Source: Caldilineaceae bacterium
GTDB lineage: Bacteria; Chloroflexota; Anaerolineae; Caldilineales; Caldilineaceae
Reading direction: 5' to 3'
Length of the DNA: 40,287 nt
NCBI GenBank assembly: GCA_022842065.1
Contig: JALHQH010000079.1
Coordinates: 1 to 40,287 of the forward strand
Of this stretch, positions 14,838 to 22,623 are shown piece by piece. The position numbers were made by a program, and so were the translations under genes. Below the pieces are notes generated by a model. That model saw only the letters and a program-made list of their open reading frames with translations. It was not told where the DNA came from and did not search any database. The stretch's first letter is position 1, and each line of letters starts with the position of its first letter.

Positions 14838-15605
14838 ATGAACTCTGTCTTAATTACCGGTGCAGCCGGCAACCTGGGGGGAAAGCTCGCCCAACATCTG
14901 CGTGGGCGCTATGATTTGCGGCTGCTTGATCAGCGAGCAGACGCGGCACAAGGGATCGTGGCCGCCGATCTGAGCCAGTGGGATAGCGGCTGGGTTCAGC
15001 AGTTCGAGGGGGTAGAGGCCGTGGTGCATCTGGCCGCCAATCCCAACCCAACACCGCCTTGGGCCGATTTGATTGCATCAAATCTAGACACCGTGGTCAA
15101 TGTCTTTAATGCCGCCACACAGGCGGGCGTGAAGCGCGTGGTCTTCGCCAGCTCCAACCATGCGATGGGCGCGTATAAGGATCTTGATGAGCCACAGACC
15201 ATTACCGTTGACGCCCCACCACGCCCCGGTACACGCTGGGAGCAAGAGGACAAAATCCGTGACAGTACGCCCTATGGTGCGCTCAAGCTAGTCGGCGAAC
15301 GGGTGGGCCAAGGGTTCGCCGCAGCCTATGGCATGAGTGTCGTCAATGTGCGGATTGGCTGGGTGATGAGGGGCGAGAATGGGGCCGGGGCCATTGGCGA
15401 CGCAGTCGGCGACTGGGCACGCCTGATGTGGCTTTCCAATCGCGATTATTGCCAACTGATGGAGCGGGCCATCGCAACTGAATTGGCCGCCGGTGCGACC
15501 GTGACGGTCAATGGCATGTCGAATAACAGCGGCATGCGTTGGGATCTGAGTACAGCGCGGGAGGTGCTCGGCTATGAACCGCAAGATGATGTAACGCAGG
15601 GCTGA
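14838..15605 (+). CDS. Uronate dehydrogenase-like SDR
   Basis: The 255-residue protein is a short extended SDR with the Rossmann motif LITGAAGNLGGKLAQHL. Its pattern follows uronate dehydrogenase (EC 1.1.1.203): FASSNHAMGAY, catalytic YGALK, VNVRIGWV, MWLSNRDYCQLMERA, then VNGMSNNSGMRWD and LGYEPQDD. These enzymes oxidise glucuronate or galacturonate to the aldarolactone with NAD. The ATG at 14838 with AAGGA upstream was chosen; the frame is open further upstream but without a ribosome-binding site. It neighbours an enolase-superfamily dehydratase, the enzyme class that acts two steps later in the oxidative uronate route. Good but not certain assignment. Confidence 0.75.
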   Translation: MNSVLITGAAGNLGGKLAQHLRGRYDLRLLDQRADAAQGIVAADLSQWDSGWVQQFEGVEAVVHLAANPNPTPPWADLIASNLDTVVNVFNAATQAGVKRVVFASSNHAMGAYKDLDEPQTITVDAPPRPGTRWEQEDKIRDSTPYGALKLVGERVGQGFAAAYGMSVVNVRIGWVMRGENGAGAIGDAVGDWARLMWLSNRDYCQLMERAIATELAAGATVTVNGMSNNSGMRWDLSTAREVLGYEPQDDVTQG

Positions 15606-15716
15606 TGGCGTTGCCCCTACCCAGGCGAATGATTTTCATCGGGCGCACTTTGCTTGTATGATAAGAGCGCAGTTGTGTCAATGGGAGCACAAACAAGTGT
15701 GAGGAAAGGAAGCCTG

Positions 15717-16256
15717 ATGAGTGATGTAAATCTCTTTCAAGAAAAGTTTGGCAAACCCTCCGGTCGCGCCGCAACCAAAGTCGTACCCTATATGGATGAG
15801 TGGGTGCAGAATTTTATCCGGCACGCGCCTTTTGCGGTGCTGGCAACTAGTAACGTCGCCGGCCAGTGTGATGCCTCGCCCAAAGGGGGCAAACCTGGCT
15901 TTATCAAAATTCTCGATGAAACCCATCTGCTGATTCCGGATGTGGCGGGCAATCGCCTCTTTCAGTCCTATGACAATGTGAGCCGCAATCCGCATGTTGG
16001 GTTACTCTTCATGATTCCTGGGCTGGATTTTACGGCGCGGGTTAACGGCCGAGCCGAGGTGGTGGATAAAGCGATGCTGAGCGCGCAAAATATCGATCTG
16101 GAGATTTTTAATCCGGATGAAGCCGCCAAGATTTTGCAGGGCTTGATGCTAACCGTCGAGGAAGCCTATGGCCATTGTCCACGCGCCTTTAGCTTTTCGG
16201 AGCTATGGAACGAGGAGACGATTGGGCAGAATCGCGCCAATTCGCCGCTGGGATAA
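15717..16256 (+). CDS. PPOX-type FMN-binding flavoprotein (MSMEG_1061-like)
   Basis: The 179-residue split-barrel protein has FIRHAPFAVLATSN, CDASPKGGKPGFIKIL, LLIPDVAGNRLFQSYDN and NPHVGLLFMIPG. This is the pattern of the pyridoxamine-phosphate-oxidase-like family typified by M. smegmatis MSMEG_1061. Members bind FMN (or F420) and reduce unknown small molecules. The ATG at 15717 has AGGAAAGGA a few bases upstream. An F420/NADP-reductase-like protein is also in the window (2041-2679), but the cofactor cannot be told from sequence. It converges on the ABC permease gene across a palindrome. Confidence 0.85.
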   Translation: MSDVNLFQEKFGKPSGRAATKVVPYMDEWVQNFIRHAPFAVLATSNVAGQCDASPKGGKPGFIKILDETHLLIPDVAGNRLFQSYDNVSRNPHVGLLFMIPGLDFTARVNGRAEVVDKAMLSAQNIDLEIFNPDEAAKILQGLMLTVEEAYGHCPRAFSFSELWNEETIGQNRANSPLG

Positions 16257-16343
16257 GGAAAGCGGCGCGCGTTGCCGTTTACTTATCGTCGTACACTGTC
16301 AGCGAATTTCTGCGGGTTTAGACGATCCCATGCCCGAAACGCC

Positions 16344-16422
16344 TTGTCCCATAGGGACGATTGACCTTAGGACAAAAATTCATGAGATTTCCCTGCTAAG
16401 GTCAACCGTCCCTACGGGACAA
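16344..16422. terminator. 27-bp-arm hairpin between convergent genes
   Basis: Arms 16344-16370 and 16396-16422 match at 25 of 27 positions (core GGGACGATTGACCTTAG). It sits between the PPOX stop (16256) and the permease stop (16429), so it can serve both strands. From memory, a similar word is widespread in Chloroflexota genomes. Confidence 0.8.
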
Positions 16423-16428
16423 AAAACG

Positions 16429-17274
16429 CTACCCTTTCACCGCGCCGGCAGACAAGCCGGAGACGACATAGCGCTGGGCCAGGATGTAGAGGATCACGAC
16501 TGGTGTCATGGCAATCAACGAACCCGCCATCATCGGGCCGACCATGTAGAAGTCGGAGCGGTAGAAGTTACTCAACCCCACCGAGATCATACGCCGGTTA
16601 TCATCCTGGGCAATGACCAGCGCAAAAATGAACTCGTTCCAGACATTGTTAAAGATAAAGATCGAAGCGGTGACAATCGCTGGGATCGAGAGCGGAATCA
16701 CGATGTGCCAGAGTGACTGGATGCGCGTGCAGCCATCAATTAACGAGGCCTCTTCGATTTCGCTGGAGATGCTGCGCATGTAGCCGATCATCAACCAGGT
16801 GCAAAAAGGCACGCTAAAGCTCATATTGGCGATGATCAGGCCGGGAAAGGTATCCTTCAGCCCCATCTTCACGATGATCAGATACATGGGAATCAACATC
16901 AGCGAGCCGGGGATCAGATAGACAAAGAGCACCCCGCGCGCCATCACCGCCCGCCCCGGAAAGCGTAACCGCGTCAGCGCATAGGCTGCCATCACCGAGA
17001 TGATGACGACAATCGCGGTGGTGGAAAGCGCGACGATCAACGTGTTGCGCAGATAGAGCGGAATACGGAAGTTAACGATCACATCCCGAAAGTTACTCAG
17101 CGTTGGCTCACGCGGAATCCAGGTGAGTTCCGAGTAGATCTCCCCCTCAAACTTGAACGAGGTCGTCACCATAAAATAGAGGGGAAAGAGGATCATCGTA
17201 AAGAGAATCACGATGACCAGGAAAGAGAAGAGCCGAAAAATCGAATCGGGTATGCGATCAAAGATCGATGTCAC
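16429..17274 (-). CDS. Sugar ABC transporter permease (MalG type)
   Basis: The 281-residue membrane protein has six predicted segments. The EAA motif is visible as EEASLIDGCTRIQSLWHIVIPLSIPAI, the loop that docks on the ATPase. It is the second permease of a carbohydrate importer of the CUT1 class. The start is GTG at 17274, overlapping the stop of the first permease by four bases (GTGA), with AAGGAGG seven bases upstream, so the two are translationally coupled. No ATPase gene follows; the gene ends at a palindrome. Confidence 0.93.
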   Translation of the reverse strand: MTSIFDRIPDSIFRLFSFLVIVILFTMILFPLYFMVTTSFKFEGEIYSELTWIPREPTLSNFRDVIVNFRIPLYLRNTLIVALSTTAIVVIISVMAAYALTRLRFPGRAVMARGVLFVYLIPGSLMLIPMYLIIVKMGLKDTFPGLIIANMSFSVPFCTWLMIGYMRSISSEIEEASLIDGCTRIQSLWHIVIPLSIPAIVTASIFIFNNVWNEFIFALVIAQDDNRRMISVGLSNFYRSDFYMVGPMMAGSLIAMTPVVILYILAQRYVVSGLSAGAVKG

Positions 17275-18212
17275 TCGGCCGCCTCCTTGTCCATATAGCT
17301 GGCCACGGTTAAGACGAGCAAGGCAATGATCGGCAACATCATAATCGGCAAGGCCGCGCCTTCGCCCAGCCGGAAGTTTTGCATGGCTAAGTGATAGGTC
17401 AGCAGCGGGAAGACTTCGGTTGCGTTGCTGGGGCCGCCACCGGTCAACAGCATGGGAATTTCCAGGCTATTCATCGTCCAGATCGTGGAGAGCAAGATCA
17501 CCACCCCCATCACTTGACGGAGACCAGGCAAGGTGATATAGCGAAAACGCCCAATCCGCCCGGCCCCATCAACTTTGGCGGCATCATAAAGTTCTGACGA
17601 AATGGTCTGCATCCCGGCCAGAAAAGTCAAGGCATAAAAGGGATAACCTTTCCAGACCATCACAAAGATCAACAGCGCCACCGCGGAGCCACGCTGCGCC
17701 AAGAAGGGGTAATTTTCGCTGAGAACGCCCCAACTTACCAGGATTTGATTAAGCAGCCCGGTCTGCCCATCAAAGATCCACCGCCAGACCAGCACAATAA
17801 TGTAGGTTGGCAGAATCCACGGCAACATAAAGACGCCACGCAGCACATTGCGGCCGCGAAAATCTTGGTTAAGCGCAGCCGCCAGAATTAAGCCCACTAG
17901 CGTTTTTAATAAGACGGCGGCGATGGTGATCAGCACGGTCCGGATCACCATGTTGGTAAAATCGGGCCACCCCAGAATATATTCATAGTTGGCCAGCCCA
18001 ACCCAGCGCCCCGGCCCACGCCCCACCATCCGATCGGTAAAGCTGATGCGGATCGCCTCAATAAATGGATAGCCGACCATCCCCAAGACGACCAACAGCG
18101 CAGGGGTGACCAACAGCCAGCCCAAACGGACATCACCAGCAAAGAGCGACTGTTTCTTTTTCGGCGGCGACGAACGGGTGAGGATGGGCTGAGATAATGT
18201 TTCTTGGCTCAT
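17271..18212 (-). CDS. Sugar ABC transporter permease (MalF type)
   Basis: The 313-residue membrane protein has six or more segments, a P-rich N-terminus, and the EAA loop YDAAKVDGAGRIGRFRYITLPGLRQV. It pairs with the MalG-type protein to form the channel of a CUT1 sugar importer. I favour the ATG at 18212 (GGAG six bases upstream) over an in-frame ATG at 18224. It lies 87 bp downstream of the binding-protein gene, with a hairpin in the gap that would give more binder than permease. Confidence 0.92.
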   Translation of the reverse strand: MSQETLSQPILTRSSPPKKKQSLFAGDVRLGWLLVTPALLVVLGMVGYPFIEAIRISFTDRMVGRGPGRWVGLANYEYILGWPDFTNMVIRTVLITIAAVLLKTLVGLILAAALNQDFRGRNVLRGVFMLPWILPTYIIVLVWRWIFDGQTGLLNQILVSWGVLSENYPFLAQRGSAVALLIFVMVWKGYPFYALTFLAGMQTISSELYDAAKVDGAGRIGRFRYITLPGLRQVMGVVILLSTIWTMNSLEIPMLLTGGGPSNATEVFPLLTYHLAMQNFRLGEGAALPIMMLPIIALLVLTVASYMDKEAAE

Positions 18213-18235
18213 TAGGTTCTCCATAAAGGGGGCAA

Positions 18236-18297
18236 GGTTGCAGCGTGGCAGAGTGGCAAGGTTCGGATACTACCTTGCCACTCTGCCCCCTGCAACC
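18236..18297 (-). terminator. Intercistronic hairpin between binder and permease genes
   Basis: Arms 18236-18262 and 18272-18297 share the words GGTTGCA and GGCAGAGTGGCAAGGT. It begins three bases past the binder stop on the minus strand. Such hairpins usually protect the upstream mRNA or partly end transcription. Confidence 0.75.
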
Positions 18298-18299
18298 CA

Positions 18300-19661
18300 C
18301 TAACTCTGGGGATAGTACTTTTCAAAGACGCGCTTGGCAAAGGCATCGGCTTCGGCGATGGCATCTTCCGGGGTCCAGCCGTCGATCAGCACGCGCACGA
18401 CCATCGAGCCGATGGGCGGATCAGCACTCCCTAGCTCGGCCATTGCCGCAGTATCATAAGGGGCGGGATAGCCACCGTAGGTACCAATTTGGGCCGCCAG
18501 GTTGAAGGCGGCGCGCTTGCCCTCCCACATGGGTAAGGCATCATATTCTTTCAACACATTGGCAACAAAGCCGGCTTCTAACCAAGGCGCATAGATGTCG
18601 GTGCTGTAGAGTGCGCGCAGTAGATCAGTCGCCGTCTCTTTTGCGCTCGACTCCTTGGTCATGACCGTGGTGTAACGCAGACCACAATTGGTGGTATCGC
18701 GCGCATCCTTGGGCTTGGGTGCCAAACCGGTGGCCTCGGCCAATTCCGGATCATTCTGCTGGGCCGAAACGTAGATCGAAGCGGCATTAATTACCAGGAC
18801 GGCCTGTTTTTCCAGATAAGCCTTGTTGTTGGCCGCATAGTCATAAGCCGCGGCATCCGATGGGAAGAGCCCCATGTCCCAGGCTTCCTTGATGAAGTTA
18901 AGCGCACGGGTCGCCTCGGCTGCCTTTTGGTCGGCGAGAATAATTTTCGTGCCCGTCTCGTCCCAGATATCGGCACCAAAGTTGCGGAAGAGATCATCAC
19001 ACCAGCCATCATGTTGCAGCTTGACCACACCGAAGCCCCAGCCGGCAAGCTTACCGCCCTGGCCTTCGGTGAATTGGGAAGCTTGCAGCGCCAGGTCGCG
19101 CGTTTGGTCCCACGTCCATTGGCCTTCGGGCACGGCGATCCCCGCTTCCGCTAAAATGTCCTGGCGGAACTGCACCATGGGCGTATCAATCGAGTAGGGC
19201 AAGAAGTTAACCACTCCATCGCGCGTGACATACTCAGCCAAGCGCGGCTGCCATCCACCGTGGGCCTCGCCAATCTCTGGGAAGAGATCGGTCAGCGGAT
19301 CCAATGCCTGGGCATCGCTCAAGCGCAAGGCATTACCGGCATCAACAAACATGGCATCCGGCAGCGTGCCACCTTCGATGGCGGGCAACAGCTTGGTCGC
19401 CATATTGCTATCCGCATCGCGCGAGATCTCGATAGTCACCCCATTGGCCCCAGCCCATTCGTTGAGCTTCTCTTGCATCAACTCATCAGCCGGCGGCGCA
19501 AAGGTATTCCACATCCAGAACGAAAGTGATTTATCGGCGGCGGGGGCGCTGCCACCACCAGCTTGCGGGGCCGCCGGTACACAGGCGACCAACGCGGCCC
19601 CAGCCGCGGTCATTGCGCTGACGCGCAGAAAATCACGACGACTCAACTTCTTCTCATGCAT
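18300..19661 (-). CDS. Extracellular sugar-binding lipoprotein (SBP family 1, Tat-exported)
   Basis: The 453-residue protein begins with a twin-arginine signal (KLSRRDFLRVSAMTAAG) ending in the lipobox LVAC at about residue 27, so it is exported folded and lipid-anchored. After a Gly/Ala/Pro linker it has the SBP-1 fold (SLSFWMWNTFAPPADELMQEKLNEW; ALDPLTDLFPEIGE; VNFLPYSIDTPMVQFRQDIL). It captures an oligosaccharide or sugar for the two permeases encoded just downstream. AAGGAG stands nine bases before the ATG. The promoter is about 300 bp upstream. The ligand is not readable. Confidence 0.92.
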   Translation of the reverse strand: MHEKKLSRRDFLRVSAMTAAGAALVACVPAAPQAGGGSAPAADKSLSFWMWNTFAPPADELMQEKLNEWAGANGVTIEISRDADSNMATKLLPAIEGGTLPDAMFVDAGNALRLSDAQALDPLTDLFPEIGEAHGGWQPRLAEYVTRDGVVNFLPYSIDTPMVQFRQDILAEAGIAVPEGQWTWDQTRDLALQASQFTEGQGGKLAGWGFGVVKLQHDGWCDDLFRNFGADIWDETGTKIILADQKAAEATRALNFIKEAWDMGLFPSDAAAYDYAANNKAYLEKQAVLVINAASIYVSAQQNDPELAEATGLAPKPKDARDTTNCGLRYTTVMTKESSAKETATDLLRALYSTDIYAPWLEAGFVANVLKEYDALPMWEGKRAAFNLAAQIGTYGGYPAPYDTAAMAELGSADPPIGSMVVRVLIDGWTPEDAIAEADAFAKRVFEKYYPQS

Positions 19662-19897
19662 ACTGCTTTTCTCCTTGATTCATGGTGAAGATGAGGGAAA
19701 CGAAAACGGCTACACCGTACCGGCAACAAAACACCGGTGCAGTAGACCAGAGACCCCAGACTTATCAACAGCCCATCGCAGATTGCTTACAGGAAAGAGC
19801 TAAAAGGGAGCTAACAGCACAACTCATTAAGCATGTCACCTGGCTAGCTGTGCTGGATATGCACCGCGGTGTGACTTTTAAGGAGTTTACTCATTAG

Positions 19898-19920
19898 GTA
19901 CATGTGACCGGCACACGTAC
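19898..19920. promoter_or_regulatory. Inverted repeat, candidate sugar-repressor operator
   Basis: GTACATGTG (19898-19906) and CACACGTAC (19912-19920) are inverted with eight of nine matches around ACCGG. It lies some 45-65 bases downstream of the ABC operon start point, a place suited to a roadblock repressor. No regulator is assigned. Confidence 0.4.
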
Positions 19921-19970
19921 ATCATCTTTGTGTTTTTTGCTGACGAGGTGGGGAATTGAATTGCTTTACC

Positions 19971-19998
19971 ATTATATGGGAAATGCAGCGGCTGTCAA
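19971..19998 (-). promoter_or_regulatory. Consensus promoter of the sugar ABC operon
   Basis: On the minus strand TTGACA (19993-19998) and TATAAT (19971-19976) are both perfect, with a 16-bp spacer. It lies just past the TetR gene stop and reads toward the binder gene. Confidence 0.8.
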
Positions 19999-20014
19999 GT
20001 CGGTTTTTTGGGGA

Positions 20015-20632
20015 TCAGGGGTGGGGAGTGGGAATGGTCGGCCCTGCCGGCCGCAGCAAGGACTCGCAGCCACTCGACCAGAGTGTTTGGGTGAAAGCTG
20101 CCATTTCAGCCGCACTATACGCCATATCGCTGCGCAGCCACCAGTGGATCAACGCATAGAGCGAGCCGGCAATATGTTGGGCCAGGATCGGCATCGGGAA
20201 GGATGGGGTATGGTTGGGGGGTAGCGAGGCGATCATCGTCCGCTCATTAAATTGGGCAATGTAGCCGATAATGGCATGGATCACCAACCCCAGGTTGGGA
20301 TCATCAAGCAGCGCTTTGTAGACCGGTGCATGTTCGGCGATGTGCTCAAAGACCCACAGGTCAATCTCCGGCGTCTCCCAGATCGTGCGCGTTTGCGAGA
20401 TCTCGCCAAAGCGCCCTACCAACTCATCAAATTGCTCCACCAGCGCGGCCAGCAACAGCTCCTCTTTGCTCTGAAAGTGGAGGTAAAAGGTCGAGCGATT
20501 CATATCGGCCTGGTCGGTAATATCCTGCACCGAAATGTCGCTAAATTTTTTCTGGGTCACCAAGGTTAGTAGGGCTGCAGCTAACAAACGCCGTGAGCGG
20601 CGCACCCGGCGATCAACTTTTTCGTCTGTCAC
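20015..20632 (-). CDS. TetR/AcrR-family repressor
   Basis: The 205-residue protein has an N-terminal TetR helix-turn-helix (SRRLLAAALLTLVTQKKFSDISVQDITDQADMNRSTFYLHFQSKEELLLAAL) and a helical ligand-binding C-terminal domain (HTPSFPMPILAQHIAGSLYALIHWWLRSD). The start is GTG at 20632 with AAAGG upstream. It is divergent from the cytochrome P450 gene, and a perfect palindrome lies between the P450 promoter and its start codon. It therefore most likely represses the P450 and responds to a hydrophobic ligand. Control of the downstream ABC operon is less likely, since that has its own promoter. Confidence 0.9.
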   Translation of the reverse strand: MTDEKVDRRVRRSRRLLAAALLTLVTQKKFSDISVQDITDQADMNRSTFYLHFQSKEELLLAALVEQFDELVGRFGEISQTRTIWETPEIDLWVFEHIAEHAPVYKALLDDPNLGLVIHAIIGYIAQFNERTMIASLPPNHTPSFPMPILAQHIAGSLYALIHWWLRSDMAYSAAEMAAFTQTLWSSGCESLLRPAGPTIPTPHP

Positions 20633-20807
20633 AGTTTTACCTTTTCCTAAGTTAATTACTGGAGCCCAGCATTTTTTTGATTACAGTGGTGATTAGGTGA
20701 TTGGTAATTTTTCACCTGCGCCAGAGAAATTCGCCAGAGTCAGTTAATTGTTTTGTTTATTTATCAACATGATGTTGCTTAATCGATTGTACATGGAAAA
20801 TTGCCTA

Positions 20808-20836
20808 TTGACAAATCACCAAAGTGGTTGTAGATT
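20808..20836 (+). promoter_or_regulatory. Promoter of the P450 gene
   Basis: TTGACA (20808-20813), a 17-bp spacer, and TAGATT (20831-20836). It points at the P450 gene about 70 bp away. Confidence 0.75.
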
Positions 20837-20853
20837 ATCGTCACAAAGACCTT

Positions 20854-20874
20854 TAATAGACACAATGTCTATTA
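20854..20874. promoter_or_regulatory. Palindromic TetR-type operator
   Basis: Perfect arms TAATAGACA and TGTCTATTA are separated by CAA. It lies about 11-31 bases after the expected P450 start point, so a bound repressor would block the promoter. Its size suits a TetR dimer. Confidence 0.75.
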
Positions 20875-20908
20875 TCTAATCCAAATTTTACTACGGCGCA
20901 AGGAGCAC

Positions 20909-22348
20909 ATGATGACACCCAAAACCATCCCACAAGCACAAGCTATCCCTTGGCTCGGCCATATGCCGCAAATGGCGCGTGATCCCTTGCAGGCTTTACA
21001 CGATCTAGCGCTGCAACATGGGTCAATTGTTCGTTTTACCCTGTTGGGCGACCCCTATCTGTTAATTGCCGACCCGGCCTACATTCGCGAGATATTGGTC
21101 ACCCAGGCTGAACATTTCCCCAAGGCGGATCGTGACTTGGCAATTATGGGGCCGCTCTTGGGCTATGGGTTGTTGACCACAAATGGTGCGCAACATCGCA
21201 CCTATCGCAAATTGGCGCAACCAGCCTTTCACGCCAAACGCATCGTCACCTATGCCGACGCGATGACGGGGTATGCCAATGCCACCGCCGATAGTTGGCA
21301 TGACGGCGCGACCTATGACATGAGCGCCGAAATGTTGCGCACGACCATGCACATTGTCGCCAAGACGCTGTTCAACACCGATGCGACCGCAATGGGGGCC
21401 GAGGCCGACGCGATTGGCGCGGCGATTCATCATATACAAGAGATTGTCGATTACGATTTCACCTGGCTGGATGTGATTCCGCAGTGGGTGCCGACACGTG
21501 AGAATCGGCTACGCAAGCGGTCACGCCGGCAAATCGATGCGCTCATTGACGGGATGGTCGCCGCACGGCGTGCCGGCGCGGTGAATGGCGAAGTGCAAGA
21601 TCAGGGGGATTTGCTCTCCATGTTGCTGCTGGCCGAGGATGAAGAGGGGCGCCGCTTGACTGACGCCGAAGTGCGTGACGAGGCGATCAACCTCTTTGTC
21701 GCCGGTCACGAGACGACGGCCAACGCGCTGACTTGGACTAGTTATCTGTTGGCCGAACACCCGGCTGTGATGGCGAAATTACAGGCGGAACTGGACCAGG
21801 TGTTAGCTGGGCGCACCCCAACCTTACACGATCTGGGCCAACTGCCTTACACCGCTCAGGTGATCAAAGAAGCGCTACGGCTCTATCCGCCGGCGTGGGT
21901 GCTCAACACACGTCAAGCCAACGCCGACGTAACCATTGACGGCTACACGATTACCGCCGGCACCAAAGTCTTTGTCGCACCGTATGTCATGCACCGCCTC
22001 CCCCAATACTTCGACGCGCCGAGTCAATTCCGCCCCGAACGCTTCACGCCGGAATTTGAAGAGCAACTGCCACGCTTTGCCTATATGCCCTTTGGTGGCG
22101 GCCCGCGCATCTGCATCGGCAATTCATTTGCCATGATGGAAGCACAACTGGTGCTGGCTACGATTGCCCAGCGCTACACCTTCCACCTTGCGCCCGAGGC
22201 CAAGGTCGCCACCCAGCCGTTGATCACCCTAATGCCAAAGTATGGCATGTTAATGCGGGTGGCAGAGCGTCAGCCACAGCCCAACGTTGGGTCGGTTGAT
22301 ACGTCGGTTAACGCGCCAGCGGTATCGCGTGAATTGGTGATGGCATAG
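20909..22348 (+). CDS. Cytochrome P450
   Basis: The 479-residue (or 478 from the second ATG) haem monooxygenase is complete. The I-helix oxygen-activation motif is FVAGHETTANAL, the ExxR motif is KEALRLYPP, the PERF-type motif is FRPERFTPEFEEQ, and the haem-binding loop is FGGGPRICIGNSFAMMEA with the axial Cys. It lacks a membrane anchor and a fused reductase, so it needs separate ferredoxin or flavodoxin partners, none of which are in the window. The pattern is of the class that hydroxylates fatty acids and terpenoid-like compounds. AGGAG stands three bases before the first ATG and six before the second ATG (20912), which is better spaced. It is divergent from, and probably controlled by, the TetR-type repressor. 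Confidence 0.92.
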   Translation: MMTPKTIPQAQAIPWLGHMPQMARDPLQALHDLALQHGSIVRFTLLGDPYLLIADPAYIREILVTQAEHFPKADRDLAIMGPLLGYGLLTTNGAQHRTYRKLAQPAFHAKRIVTYADAMTGYANATADSWHDGATYDMSAEMLRTTMHIVAKTLFNTDATAMGAEADAIGAAIHHIQEIVDYDFTWLDVIPQWVPTRENRLRKRSRRQIDALIDGMVAARRAGAVNGEVQDQGDLLSMLLLAEDEEGRRLTDAEVRDEAINLFVAGHETTANALTWTSYLLAEHPAVMAKLQAELDQVLAGRTPTLHDLGQLPYTAQVIKEALRLYPPAWVLNTRQANADVTIDGYTITAGTKVFVAPYVMHRLPQYFDAPSQFRPERFTPEFEEQLPRFAYMPFGGGPRICIGNSFAMMEAQLVLATIAQRYTFHLAPEAKVATQPLITLMPKYGMLMRVAERQPQPNVGSVDTSVNAPAVSRELVMA

Positions 22349-22381
22349 CGCGATTTGTCTTTCTTAGAACTTATGGATTAG

Positions 22382-22449
22382 CCACAGAGCGCACAGAGGA
22401 CACGGAGCCTTCTCTCCGTGTCCTCTGCGCGCCTTCATGTTCTCTGTGG
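22382..22449 (+). terminator. Palindrome downstream of the P450 gene
   Basis: Inner arms 22394-22407 and 22414-22427 (CAGAGGACACGGAG) are perfect, and outer CCACAGAG (22382-22389) pairs with CTCTGTGG (22442-22449). It follows the P450 stop by 33 bp. I recall similar CACAGAG-type words in many environmental genomes. Confidence 0.75.
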
Positions 22450-22623
22450 TAAAGGTAAAATCTACGTAAGTCCTACTTTAACAAAGCTTGCAAATTTTAT
22501 ATTTTTTTACACTCTTTGTTGTGTTAAATCCGCGGTTTTGACCTCGCTTTATCCTTCAATACGCTTACCCTAGTTCCACCCTAAAATTGAATAGATCTTC
22601 AGTAGCTTGTCGATAGTCTTAGT

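Larger units (their letters stand above)
19662..20014. other. 353-bp leader and promoter region of the ABC operon
   Basis: No coding frame is credible. It holds the promoter (19971-19998, minus strand), a near-perfect inverted repeat (19898-19920) and a leader of about 300 bases before the binder ATG. The leader shows no riboswitch I recognise. Confidence 0.6.
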
